A DNA stretch of 64,000 bases from Paenibacillaceae bacterium. GTDB taxonomy: Bacteria; Bacillota; Bacilli; Paenibacillales; Paenibacillaceae. Positions 17,871-26,515 of this stretch are shown one piece after another. The stretch covers positions 62,001 to 126,000 of the forward strand of contig REGQ01000006.1 of assembly GCA_004134985.1 (NCBI GenBank). Direction: 5' to 3'. The notes below the pieces were generated by a model. The model saw only the letters and a program-made list of their open reading frames with translations. It made no database searches and was not told where the DNA came from. Positions within the stretch are counted from its first letter, which is position 1, and every line of letters starts with the position of its first letter. The position numbers were made by a program, and so were the translations under genes.

Positions 17871-18938
17871 TTATGGTGTGAGAGTGAATACGCCGGTTAC
17901 CGGATTGTGATCACTATGCTCATAACCAAGTGAGCGGGCCTTTACTTCAACGATTTCAATATTCGGCGATACCAGAAAACCGTCGATCACCGCCGTAAAG
18001 TTTATTCCTTCTTCGTAGGCAGTGTCCAAGGTGCGAACGGTCGCGGTATGGGGATCGACTGCCCAGGCAAATCCCTCAGGTTCAAATCCGTCCGGGAACG
18101 GCTGCAGCCAGTCAGGCCATTGCTGCCGAGTGGGAAATGCTGCAGGATCTGTGCCGGGCAAAGAATGATTCCAGTCGCCTCCAAGGATAATGTAATTGTC
18201 TGCCTCCATTTCCCGGTTCAGATAATTGGCAAGATAGTCAAGCTGCTGCTTGCGAATATAGCCACCCTTATCAAATGCAGACAAATGAAGATTGACCAGC
18301 ACCAGCTCTTTGCCAGAATCAAGCGGGATTCTGCTTTCGATGAACGCCCGGTCGAGCTCGAACAGCTGGTATGGCCAGGATTCCTTGCCGGGGAGGTCAA
18401 AGCGTGTGCTCGATGCCATATTGAAAGCAGACAGTGTCAACAGTCCGCTTTGTACCGTTCCCATCGGGCTGGTCAAGGGAATGGGCACCCACGGGGTCTT
18501 GTAGTTATAGGCAAAGGCATGCCCATAACCGGTCAATTCACTGGTCAAATAATGCGCCTGATCTACCTTGAAGCTGCGCGTCGAATTTCGGTCAACCTCC
18601 TGAATCAGAAGGAAATCGGATGAGGCGCTGCGCAGCGATTCCGTGATCGCGGACAAGTTCCTCAGCGTCTGTTCCTTGCTGCTGCCACGGGACGCTGTCC
18701 CACCGTCCATAAAGAAATCCTGTCCTTGATCCAGGGAAGCATAGCCGATGTTAAACGTCGTAACCGTAAAGGGCTGTCCTGCGGATAACTTGTGCGCGTT
18801 GTTATTATTGGTGATATCTAGAACAATCCGTTCTTCCGGTTTATAGTCTGTTATCGTTACGTAGAGTACAAATGCTGCGAAAGCAAGCACAGGCAGCAGC
18901 AATATCCACCCGCCTATTCTAATCAACCGTTTCTTCAT
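17871..18938 (-). CDS. Membrane-anchored endonuclease/exonuclease/phosphatase-fold protein
   Basis: 355 residues from ATG at 18938, with AAGGAG upstream on the minus strand. An uncleaved N-terminal helix (WILLLPVLAFAAFVLYVTI) anchors it, with the domain outside. The EEP fold is recognised by the metal-binding Glu in LLIQEVDRNS, the Asp/Asn pair in ILGGDWNHSLPG and the terminal YEHSDHNPVTG (catalytic His/Asp). Members of this family cleave phosphodiester bonds in nucleic acids, sphingomyelin or inositol lipids. The substrate cannot be told here. Extracellular orientation argues for phospholipid, extracellular DNA or a sugar phosphate. It ends convergent to the kinase gene. Confidence 0.85.
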   Translation of the reverse strand: MKKRLIRIGGWILLLPVLAFAAFVLYVTITDYKPEERIVLDITNNNNAHKLSAGQPFTVTTFNIGYASLDQGQDFFMDGGTASRGSSKEQTLRNLSAITESLRSASSDFLLIQEVDRNSTRSFKVDQAHYLTSELTGYGHAFAYNYKTPWVPIPLTSPMGTVQSGLLTLSAFNMASSTRFDLPGKESWPYQLFELDRAFIESRIPLDSGKELVLVNLHLSAFDKGGYIRKQQLDYLANYLNREMEADNYIILGGDWNHSLPGTDPAAFPTRQQWPDWLQPFPDGFEPEGFAWAVDPHTATVRTLDTAYEEGINFTAVIDGFLVSPNIEIVEVKARSLGYEHSDHNPVTGVFTLTP

Positions 18939-19009
18939 ATTATTGTTTCTCCTTCCTCGCTCACTATATTATAAGCGCGATTTGAGAGGTTTGGCTATCC
19001 TTTCCAGTA

Positions 19010-19522
19010 CTAATGGTGATGCCCTCCGCCAGACGGGGCAGGAACTGCGGATGCCTCTTGATCTTCCAGCAAAGCCAGTTGTTTCACAGCTTCTTCACCG
19101 ATTGCGAACCGTTTGGCAGGCATTACCTCATAGTTTGCTGAAGAGACGAGAGAGCGAACGACATACACTCCTTCACCCGGCATCGTCTGATTAATGAAAT
19201 AAGTTCCGGCTCCATCCCTCATGCCCATCATTGCGATGCTGTCCTCCCGCACTCCTTCCGGCCAAAATTCAAATGTCACCTTATCGGCTTCAATCGGCTG
19301 CCCATCCTGCTGTACAACAATGGTAAAGCGATACTCCACTCCGGGCTGAACAGGGTTCGGCACTTGCAAATCTACGGTCAGATGGGGGAGCAACCCCTGT
19401 TCATCGGCGGTATTGACACTTGCTGTACATCCGCTCAGCAGCAAGACGGCAAGCAGTATGGAGAGGAGCATGGCGGTTAATGCGGCCGCGTTCCTCCGTT
19501 GTTGTCCGGTAGTAACTTTCAT
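19010..19522 (-). CDS. FixH/YtkA-like lipoprotein with His-rich tail
   Basis: 170 residues. The start is ATG at 19522, with GAGGAGGGG at proper distance; the longer upstream frame overlaps the PepSY gene and is rejected. A lipoprotein signal ends LLLSGC with Cys32. The mature part is a beta-rich domain of the FixH/YtkA kind (HLTVDLQVPNPVQPGVEY, then GTYFINQTMPGEGVYVVR), and the chain ends in GGGHHH. YtkA-like proteins are small envelope proteins often next to metal or redox genes. The His tail suggests metal binding. It begins 14 bases after the PepSY gene and is surely co-transcribed with it. Confidence 0.75.
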   Translation of the reverse strand: MKVTTGQQRRNAAALTAMLLSILLAVLLLSGCTASVNTADEQGLLPHLTVDLQVPNPVQPGVEYRFTIVVQQDGQPIEADKVTFEFWPEGVREDSIAMMGMRDGAGTYFINQTMPGEGVYVVRSLVSSANYEVMPAKRFAIGEEAVKQLALLEDQEASAVPAPSGGGHHH

Positions 19523-19536
19523 TTGTATCCCCTCCT

Positions 19537-20967
19537 CTATACTGAAAACCAGTGCTTGAGCGGCCGTATTCTGCGAATGATCAGCCAATCCAGCAGCAGC
19601 ACGGCAACGATGGACAAGCCGACCAAAGGCATCAGGACGCCGAAAGCGAGCATAATGACCAGCAGGCCGATGGCTGCTCGGTTGTCTCTCGGCTTGCCGG
19701 GAGCCCCCAGTTTGCCGCTCGGCTTGCGTCTGCGCCACATAAAATAGGAACTGGCGGAAATGAAGATCAGGCCGATACAGGTGACGAGGCCAAGCAGTTG
19801 ATTGGCAAGTCCGAACAGCCGTCCTTCATGCAGCGCGATGCCAAGGGAGACCGCCTTGGCCATCACGCCGTAATCGGCATAACGAACATCGGTCAGCACC
19901 GCGCCGCTGTACTGATCGATATGCAAAGTGGCGCTATTGCGCGGCTTGCCGTCTGCTGCCGAGATCGTATAGACGCCAGTTTGACCTTGTGGCATCGAAA
20001 TCGTATACGGCCGTTGCACCGAATGCCTGTCCGCGATGCCAACAACATCTTCGACCTCAAGGCGCAGGTAGGCACCAGCAGCCGATTGGGGAACCGGCAG
20101 GTTTTCAGCGGCCCAGGGCACATCATCGGCAATATCTTTGGCAACTGTCACCGATTCGGGCTTGTCTGCAAAGCTGAAAGCGTATGGCGGGTAATTTGTG
20201 TTCGTGGCATTGGCCAGCCGGTCGATCTGCACGCCCAGCACTCCTGACCAGGGCAAGCCGGTTAATATCAGAATGAGGATAAAGATGGACAGCCAGAAGG
20301 CGGGAACCGCATGCAGGTCGCGCCAGAACTGGCGGCTGCCCCGTTTGCCGTGCTTGTCCTTGCCCAGCCGCGGCAGAATGGTGCCCCAGAGCGCACGCTT
20401 GCCGCGCGGCCACCACAGATATAAACCGCTGGCGGTTAGAATAATCCCCCAGCAGGCAGCCAGTTCAACGAGACGGTTCGCCCATGTGCCGCCAATCACA
20501 AGCTCGCTGTGCATTTTTTTGAAAAAAGCGGAAAATGTCTGATCACTGTTCAATATGCCCATAATATTACCGCTATACGGATTGGCATACATAATAGTAG
20601 ATACGCCGTTTCGGGCCACGGCCAGTTTAACTGTGGACTCAGGCTGAGCGGGGAAGGTGACGGAGGAAATTGCCGTTCCTGGATAAGCACGCATTGTTTT
20701 GGCGATGAGTTCGTCAGCGCTGAGCGAAGTTGCTCCAACTTCGCGTACAGTGAGCATGTCTTGATACAGAAACCCTTCTATTTGCGGTTTGAACAAATAC
20801 ATCGCGCCGCTGAATGCAAGAATAACAAGAAATGGGGCAAATATAATACCAGCGTAGAAATGCCATCGCCAAGCGGATTGATATAGAGCGGAAGAAAGTC
20901 GGGATGCCGGAGGTGTGCGAGGAACAGCACCGGGAGCAGGCGACTGTTCGGAAGGTATTGCGCTCAT
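19537..20967 (-). CDS. PepSY-associated transmembrane protein
   Basis: 476 residues from ATG at 20967 behind AAGGAG. Four main membrane helices are arranged as in the PepSY_TM family: an N-terminal one after SAWRWHFYAGIIFAPFLVI, one near LAACWGIILTASGLYLWWPR, one near FWLSIFILILILTGLPWSG, and a C-terminal pair around LGLVTCIGLIFISASSYFMWRRR. The SAWRWHFYAG and LALHEGRLFG motifs are typical. PepSY_TM proteins are linked to iron or flavin reduction at the membrane in several bacteria, though the exact role varies. With the downstream FixH/YtkA-like lipoprotein it forms a two-gene metal/redox unit unrelated to sugar use. Confidence 0.88.
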   Translation of the reverse strand: MSAIPSEQSPAPGAVPRTPPASRLSSALYQSAWRWHFYAGIIFAPFLVILAFSGAMYLFKPQIEGFLYQDMLTVREVGATSLSADELIAKTMRAYPGTAISSVTFPAQPESTVKLAVARNGVSTIMYANPYSGNIMGILNSDQTFSAFFKKMHSELVIGGTWANRLVELAACWGIILTASGLYLWWPRGKRALWGTILPRLGKDKHGKRGSRQFWRDLHAVPAFWLSIFILILILTGLPWSGVLGVQIDRLANATNTNYPPYAFSFADKPESVTVAKDIADDVPWAAENLPVPQSAAGAYLRLEVEDVVGIADRHSVQRPYTISMPQGQTGVYTISAADGKPRNSATLHIDQYSGAVLTDVRYADYGVMAKAVSLGIALHEGRLFGLANQLLGLVTCIGLIFISASSYFMWRRRKPSGKLGAPGKPRDNRAAIGLLVIMLAFGVLMPLVGLSIVAVLLLDWLIIRRIRPLKHWFSV

Positions 20968-21270
20968 AATATTATCTCCTTATCATGTTTGATCATCGGA
21001 CGAGGAATATTATAGTTTGATTCGGGCACAAAAACCTATGGCTCTAAGTGGTTAAATCATTCGAGAAATATGACAAAACTGTGAGCTGGATTGCAAATAA
21101 ACGCTGAGCATTTACACGTTGAACAAAACAATGCTATCATAAAATAGCTGTTGGCAGTCATTTTCCAGATGTAAGTGCAAACGCTTTATTCGTTAAATGC
21201 CTCAACCGCCTTCTCGTTGTTGAATCTTGCATACTGCAGGACAACAACAAATATTGTACGGGGGATGTCT

Positions 21271-23571
21271 ATGTTCAAAAATTCAAGTGTATTTCGAAGA
21301 TATTTGGTTTCCTATCTCATTATTCTGATCATTCCGAGTATAGCCGGTTATATGTCCTACTTGACATCCATCTCCGTCATGACCAAGGTTTCAATTGACA
21401 ATAGTGTGACCCAACTGAAGCAAAGCCAGGAACTGCTGGAAAGGCGCATGTCTGAGGTGGAGGGGTTTACAAGACAATTGGCCATTCACCCCGATCTTGG
21501 CATTTTAATGAATGAAACAGTTACCGAAGGCAGACCTAATGTATTTGGCATTCTGAAGATGCTTCGTCATATCAACACTTTCGGACAAACAAATGATTTT
21601 CTGCAAAATTTCTTTATTTATTTGAGCAATTATGATGTCATTCTTACGCCCGGCAGCGCTTATTTTCGGCCGGAGCATTATTTTGAAAATTATCGCTATA
21701 CTGATATTTCTTTTGAAGAATGGAAGAAGGACGTGCTTGGACGGGCGCACCGCAGTGAATTGATGCCGCTGCAGCCGTTTAAGATCGGGAGCTCGAATAC
21801 CTCTGTCATCACCTATCTGCAGTCCCTCCCGCTGGACAGTTTCAGTGAAACTTCCCCTGCTGTCATCGGCGTTCTAATTGACAAGAAGGCCATCGCGAGA
21901 CACTTGTCAGCGGTAACGGAACGTTATGGAGGATGGGTTCATGTCTCTGATAAAGAGGGGCGGATGATCAGTCTTCAAGGGACGATCAATCAGGAAGATG
22001 TGGAGGCGATGGTTGCGGACAGCCGTTTCGACGGGTCCCAGGTGAGCCAGTTCTATGAAGACAATTTGGTCATAACGATCAAATCGGGCAAAAATGGCTG
22101 GGTATATCGCGCAGGCATTCCCAAACAGGTGCTGCTGGAGAATGCAAATCAGATCAAATTCATTACCTGGACAGTGACGGGTATTGCTCTGCTTATCGGA
22201 TTGCTGGTCGGCCTGCTGCTGTCGTACCGCAATAGCAAGCCGATTCATTGGATGCTCAGCATTTTCGGACAAGATACAAAAACAGACAGAAAAGCAAATG
22301 CATATGACTTTTTGCAGGGCAATATCGCGGAGATGTTGACGAGCAACCGCAGATTGGAGTCAGAGCTTCGTCAGCAGCAGCCGCTGGTCAGGGATGCCTT
22401 CTACAAGCGGCTTGTAGCGGGTGAGTTTCGAACGCGCGATGAAGTTGTCGCGGCGGCGATTCAAGCCAATGCCGGATTAAGCGGGAACGTCGGCTATGTC
22501 GCCATTATTCAGATCAATGGCTACATTGGGATGGATAGTGTTGAGGTACTGAAAGAACTGCATGCTGCTCGGCTTGTGCTACGAAAAACGTTGTCTGAGC
22601 TGGCTGGATTTCTGCCGCTTACCGATATGGGCTCCGACCGGTTGGTCGTGCTGTTTGCCTTTGAGGAGGGAGGAGCCCGTGAATATAGCGAGGGTGAGGT
22701 CGACAAGCTGCTCCACCGCTTAACCGAGCTTATGTTCCAGGATTTCAAAATCTCAATCGTATCCGCGGTTGGGGAACGTTTCCAACTGGTGACGGACATC
22801 AGCCATTCTTTTGGCCAGGCAAAGCAAACGCTCGATTATGTAGCTGAACTGGATAATAAGGCAGTCGTCTGGTTTAGAGAAACGCAGGAGACAGATGCCT
22901 ATTATTATCCGATCGATGCAGAGCAGCGGCTAATCGGTACGATTCGGGCTGGAGAAGCAGAGGAAGCCAGAAGAATCGTGGAGCAGATTGTATCCCAGAA
23001 CACGGTGCATCGCAAGCTCTCATTGGAGATGCGCGGCCAGTTGGCGCTCGAAATGAAAGGGACATTGCTTAAATTGCTTGACCAGAAGCCGCTTGTCGAA
23101 CTGGAGGCGGCCGATCCGATCAAGAATCGCATCATCGCGATGCAAACGGCGGATTCAATTGAATCGTTCCAGACGGAGTTCAATGAAATCATTGAAGCGA
23201 CGTGCGAGATCATCGCGAGAAAAAGAAATGACATGCATTTGCGAACCATTGAGCAAATCAAGCAATTTATCGCTATCCATTACGGGGATACCGAGTTGAC
23301 GCTGTACCGGATCGCAGAACAAGTGGAGCGGCCAGAGAAATACATCTCCCAGTTGTTCAAGGAAGTGACGGGTATCAATTTATCGGATTATCTCGAGCGT
23401 GTGCGGATGGAGCGTTCGGAGGAGCTGCTGCAGGACAGCAGCCGTACAATTGATGAGATCGCCGGGCTTGTCGGATACAACAGCTCGCATTCGTTCCGCC
23501 GGGCGTTCAAGCGCGTAATGGGCGTGCCGCCAAGCACGTATAGAAACACCGCCGGAACAGACCAAAGCTAA
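21271..23571 (+). CDS. Membrane-bound AraC-family regulator with Cache-like sensor (YesS-like)
   Basis: 766 residues. ATG 21271 is six bases after GGGGG (21260-21264); ATG 21265 touches that site. A membrane helix near 10-32 is followed by an extracellular sensor region (about 33-295), a second helix near 298-320, a cytoplasmic linker with a GGDEF-like regulatory segment, and two AraC helix-turn-helix motifs at about 660-760 (LYRIAEQVERPEKYISQLFKE and IAGLVGYNSSHSFRRAFKR). This one-component design senses a sugar outside and activates genes directly. The target is most likely the transporter cassette at 24502-29398, whose promoter carries TGTAC repeats. A good terminator follows. Confidence 0.9.
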   Translation: MFKNSSVFRRYLVSYLIILIIPSIAGYMSYLTSISVMTKVSIDNSVTQLKQSQELLERRMSEVEGFTRQLAIHPDLGILMNETVTEGRPNVFGILKMLRHINTFGQTNDFLQNFFIYLSNYDVILTPGSAYFRPEHYFENYRYTDISFEEWKKDVLGRAHRSELMPLQPFKIGSSNTSVITYLQSLPLDSFSETSPAVIGVLIDKKAIARHLSAVTERYGGWVHVSDKEGRMISLQGTINQEDVEAMVADSRFDGSQVSQFYEDNLVITIKSGKNGWVYRAGIPKQVLLENANQIKFITWTVTGIALLIGLLVGLLLSYRNSKPIHWMLSIFGQDTKTDRKANAYDFLQGNIAEMLTSNRRLESELRQQQPLVRDAFYKRLVAGEFRTRDEVVAAAIQANAGLSGNVGYVAIIQINGYIGMDSVEVLKELHAARLVLRKTLSELAGFLPLTDMGSDRLVVLFAFEEGGAREYSEGEVDKLLHRLTELMFQDFKISIVSAVGERFQLVTDISHSFGQAKQTLDYVAELDNKAVVWFRETQETDAYYYPIDAEQRLIGTIRAGEAEEARRIVEQIVSQNTVHRKLSLEMRGQLALEMKGTLLKLLDQKPLVELEAADPIKNRIIAMQTADSIESFQTEFNEIIEATCEIIARKRNDMHLRTIEQIKQFIAIHYGDTELTLYRIAEQVERPEKYISQLFKEVTGINLSDYLERVRMERSEELLQDSSRTIDEIAGLVGYNSSHSFRRAFKRVMGVPPSTYRNTAGTDQS

Positions 23572-23637
23572 ATTGACAAGCCCGGTGTCAGGATGCGGGC
23601 AACTTAGCCTCACTTCGGCGGCGGCCGCAATAATAGG

Positions 23638-23677
23638 AACGCCATACCCATCCATGTGGAAGGGTATGGCGTTTTTT
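23638..23677 (+). terminator. Rho-independent terminator after the Cache-AraC regulator
   Basis: AACGCCATACCC (23638-23649) pairs perfectly with GGGTATGGCGTT (23662-23673) and is followed by a T run to 23677. Confidence 0.95.
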
Positions 23678-23773
23678 TGAATTTGTATTGGCGGAGTAGT
23701 CGAATTTGACAGCGATTCGTTACGGATTGATATCGGAACGTTTGTTTGTATAAATGGGCTCCTGCAGGGGAAT

Positions 23774-23848
23774 TGTACGCTGAATTGCAGAAATGTACCT
23801 ATCGGAATGGGAAAAACTGCCTTATAATTCCTTTTGAAAGCGCATTCA
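23774..23848 (+). promoter_or_regulatory. Promoter with TGTAC repeats, TATAAT and cre-like site, before the orphan module
   Basis: TGTAC occurs at 23774 and 23794 (20 bp apart), TATAAT at 23823-23828, and a CcpA cre-like site TGAAAGCGCATTCA at 23835-23848 (one mismatch to TGWAANCGNTNWCA). The order and spacing nearly copy the promoter of the transporter operon at 24395-24470. Confidence 0.6.
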
Positions 23849-23860
23849 AAAATTTATTGA

Positions 23861-24253
23861 GTGGACAAACTGAGCATTCGCAGCAACCATGCGCAAATTA
23901 ACAATAATGACCCCGGCATCGTGTACACTGGCTCTTGGTCGAACAACACCAACCGGGGATTCGGCGATTACAACAATGACGTTCACTACACAATGACCAA
24001 CAATAACTATTTTGAATATACCTTTACCGGATCAGGCATTGACTTTTTCACCGAGATTACGAGCGATCAGGGCGATATCGACATCTATATCGATAATGTG
24101 TTTCAGGAAACGGTGAGCACTCACAACGCAACCCGTCTGGCACAGCAGCTTGTGTACAGCATTCACGGATTGCCGACAGGAACGCATACGTTTAAGGCAG
24201 TTAAGAAGTCAGGTACTTACATGCTGCTCGATTGGCTGCGGGTTACTCCTTAA
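23861..24253 (+). CDS. Orphan beta-sandwich (carbohydrate-binding-like) module, possibly a gene fragment
   Basis: 130 codons from GTG 23861. A stop lies directly upstream in frame, no ribosome site is visible, and there is no signal peptide. The sequence (NNDPGIVYTGSWSNNTNRGF, then GDIDIYIDNVF and LPTGTHTFKAVKKSGTYM, ending LLDWLRV) resembles the beta-sandwich appendages at the ends of secreted carbohydrate-active enzymes, where such a module is normally one part of a long chain. It therefore looks like the severed C-terminus of a lost enzyme. A functional promoter appears to remain only about 13-30 bases upstream. A genuine small cytoplasmic protein is the alternative. Confidence 0.4.
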   Translation: MDKLSIRSNHAQINNNDPGIVYTGSWSNNTNRGFGDYNNDVHYTMTNNNYFEYTFTGSGIDFFTEITSDQGDIDIYIDNVFQETVSTHNATRLAQQLVYSIHGLPTGTHTFKAVKKSGTYMLLDWLRVTP

Positions 24254-24332
24254 TGCGAGCAGCCGTGCAGCAGCAAACACCCGGTACAGTAGTTAGTCAG
24301 CAGTTGCTTATTCGGTGGCAATAGGGAAAATG

Positions 24333-24370
24333 GGGCCCGTACGGGAAAACTGTCCCTTAAAAACGGGCCC
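24333..24370 (+). repeat. Stem-loop GGGCCCGT/ACGGGCCC
   Basis: GGGCCCGT (24333-24340) is complementary to ACGGGCCC (24363-24370), with a smaller GGGA/TCCC pairing inside. No T run follows. It lies between the orphan module and the TGTAC repeats. Confidence 0.5.
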
Positions 24371-24372
24371 AT

Positions 24373-24470
24373 TGTACGCTGAAAACGGGCTACATGTACG
24401 GTGAAAACCGAATTGTACCTACTCAACAACAGCACTATTTTATTATAATCACCCTAAGAAAGCGTTAACA
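24373..24470 (+). promoter_or_regulatory. Promoter/operator of the 24502 transporter operon with cre site
   Basis: TGTAC occurs at 24373, 24395 and 24414 (22 and 19 bp apart), TATAAT at 24444-24449, and AGAAAGCGTTAACA at 24457-24470 matches the CcpA cre consensus at 13 of 14 positions. Two-turn spacing of the direct repeats suits an AraC-type activator. The cre just downstream of the -10 box would give roadblock-type glucose repression. Confidence 0.65.
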
Positions 24471-24501
24471 TTCTATAAAGACAGCATTAGGAGGGGTTAT
24501 T

Positions 24502-25473
24502 CTGAAACCACAATCATCGTTGGATAGTCAGACGATAAAGGCCAAACAGCCATTCAATAATGGCAAGATAAAGATGGCGCTTAAAAGTCTGAAGGTCCAT
24601 TGGCAGCTTTATCTGCTGGTTGTACCGCCGTTGTTATTTTTTCTTATTTTTAAATATTATCCTATGATCAATGCGGTGCTTGCATTTAAGGATTACAATG
24701 TCGTCAAAGGCATCTGGGGCAGTCCGTGGGTTGGATTTAAGTATTTCAATCTGTTTTTCGAAAATCCGATTTTTTGGACACTGCTCAAAAATACATTATT
24801 ATTAAGCTTTACTCTGCTGCTGGTCGGTTTTCCGATTCCGATCCTGCTCGCGCTGATGCTTAATGAAGTACGCAATCCAAGATTTAGACGCTTTGTACAA
24901 TTGGTTACGTTTGCACCATACTTTATTTCCACAGTCGTAATGGTATCAATTATAATGATGTTTCTGGCGCCTCGACTTGGCTTTGTCAATGTCGCCCTGC
25001 AATATTTCGGCTTCGACACGATCAACTTCCTGGGCGAGCCGTCCATGTTCCGGCCGATTTATATTATTTCTGATATTTGGCAGACAGCCGGGTATTCAGC
25101 AGTCATCTATTTGGCAGCGCTTGCCGGTGTTGACCCTACTCTGTATGAAGCGGCAAAGGTTGACGGCGCGTCAAGGCTGCAGAAGATCAGACATGTCGAT
25201 TTGCCGGGCATTCTGCCGACGATGACAATTATGCTAATTCTTAATGTTGGTAATGTCATGTCTATTGGCTTTGAGAAAATTTATTTGCTGCAAAACTCGC
25301 TAAACTTGCCCTCATCCGAGGTAATTGCTACGTACGTGTATCAAATTGGCTTGCTGAATGCCAACTACAGTTTTGCAACAGCGGTCGGTTTATTTAATTC
25401 AGTCATTAACCTTATCCTATTGTTAATTGTAAACAGCATGGCAAAACGACTATCAGAAACCAGTATATGGTAA
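24502..25473 (+). CDS. Sugar ABC transporter permease, LplB-like (probable CTG start)
   Basis: The ribosome site AGGAGGGG (24489-24496) is five bases before CTG 24502; the first standard in-frame start, TTG 24520, is 23 bases away with no other site. I therefore place the start at CTG, giving about 323 residues (317 from TTG). Six membrane helices are predicted, beginning LYLLVVPPLLFFLIFKYYPM. The EAA loop is YEAAKVDGASRLQKIRHVDLP. It pairs with the permease at 25491 and the lipoprotein at 26516. The substrate is unknown; the SGNH esterase in the operon suggests acetylated oligosaccharides. Confidence 0.9.
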   Translation: MKPQSSLDSQTIKAKQPFNNGKIKMALKSLKVHWQLYLLVVPPLLFFLIFKYYPMINAVLAFKDYNVVKGIWGSPWVGFKYFNLFFENPIFWTLLKNTLLLSFTLLLVGFPIPILLALMLNEVRNPRFRRFVQLVTFAPYFISTVVMVSIIMMFLAPRLGFVNVALQYFGFDTINFLGEPSMFRPIYIISDIWQTAGYSAVIYLAALAGVDPTLYEAAKVDGASRLQKIRHVDLPGILPTMTIMLILNVGNVMSIGFEKIYLLQNSLNLPSSEVIATYVYQIGLLNANYSFATAVGLFNSVINLILLLIVNSMAKRLSETSIW

Positions 25474-25490
25474 AGGAGGGGGACTTGAAT

Positions 25491-26399
25491 ATGGATGCAT
25501 TGACTAAAGTGCCCCGGCGCAAAATACGTGAGTCACTTAGTGACAAAATGCTAATGTCAGCAATTTATGCCATACTCATAGTAGTCTTAATCATTGTGCT
25601 TTATCCGCTTATTTATATTGCAAGCAGCTCCATCAGCAGCCCGACTGCGGTAACGTCAGGGAAAGTATGGCTTTGGCCCGTCGATATTTCTTTCAAAGGG
25701 TTCGAAACCATTTTGAAAACGCCATTAATTATGACAGGTTACGGGAATTCACTGTTCTATATGACGGCTGGTACATTGATCAGTGTCGTATTGACAGTAA
25801 TGCTGGCTTATCCACTCTCCAGAAGATCGTTTTATGGACGCGGTGTCATTATGATGCTTGTTACGTTCACGATGTTGTTCAGCGGAGGGCTGATCCCGAC
25901 TTATCTGGTCGTCAAGGAAGCCGGGCTGCTCGATTCCCGGTGGGCACTGTTAATTCCCAATGCTGTTTGGGTATGGCAGGTCATTATTGCCCGCTCTTTC
26001 TTCCATTCGACGGTTCCAGATGAACTGGTGGAAGCCAGCAGTATTGATGGATGCAGCGACTGGCGGTTTCTGCTGAGCGTTGTCATTCCGTTATCCAAAC
26101 CAATTCTCGCTGTACTTATCCTGATGTATGCTGTGGGACAATGGAATGCATATTTTGATGCACTAATCTATTTGAAGTCTGACAAACTGTATCCACTCCA
26201 GCTTGTGCTGCGAAGCATTATTATTCAGAACAATAGCGCAGGTGTCATGGACCCGGGTATTCAAGTGCAGAGAGCCCAGCTTGCTGAACTGCTCAAATAT
26301 GCTTTGATCGTTGTAGCGACTTTGCCAGTACTGCTTATTTACCCGTTCGTACAACGTTATTTCGTACAGGGAATGCTGGTTGGCTCAGTGAAGGGCTAA
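25491..26399 (+). CDS. Sugar ABC transporter permease, LplC/YtcP-like
   Basis: 302 residues from ATG 25491, eight bases after AAGGAGGGGG (25473-25482), which itself lies at the preceding stop. Six membrane segments; the first is MSAIYAILIVVLIIVLYPLIYIA. The EAA loop VEASSIDGCSDWRFLLSVVIP and tail RYFVQGMLVGSVKG place it with YtcP-type permeases. It forms the channel with the 24502 product. Confidence 0.93.
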   Translation: MDALTKVPRRKIRESLSDKMLMSAIYAILIVVLIIVLYPLIYIASSSISSPTAVTSGKVWLWPVDISFKGFETILKTPLIMTGYGNSLFYMTAGTLISVVLTVMLAYPLSRRSFYGRGVIMMLVTFTMLFSGGLIPTYLVVKEAGLLDSRWALLIPNAVWVWQVIIARSFFHSTVPDELVEASSIDGCSDWRFLLSVVIPLSKPILAVLILMYAVGQWNAYFDALIYLKSDKLYPLQLVLRSIIIQNNSAGVMDPGIQVQRAQLAELLKYALIVVATLPVLLIYPFVQRYFVQGMLVGSVKG

Positions 26400-26515
26400 A
26401 TGCCGATTGAATAAATTGCAATGAAAGGGGTGATGCGGATGTAAATGAGCGGCACTATTCTACTTTACTATTTTTTTGAAATCATACTAAATGAAATGAA
26501 AAGGGGAGCGTAACA

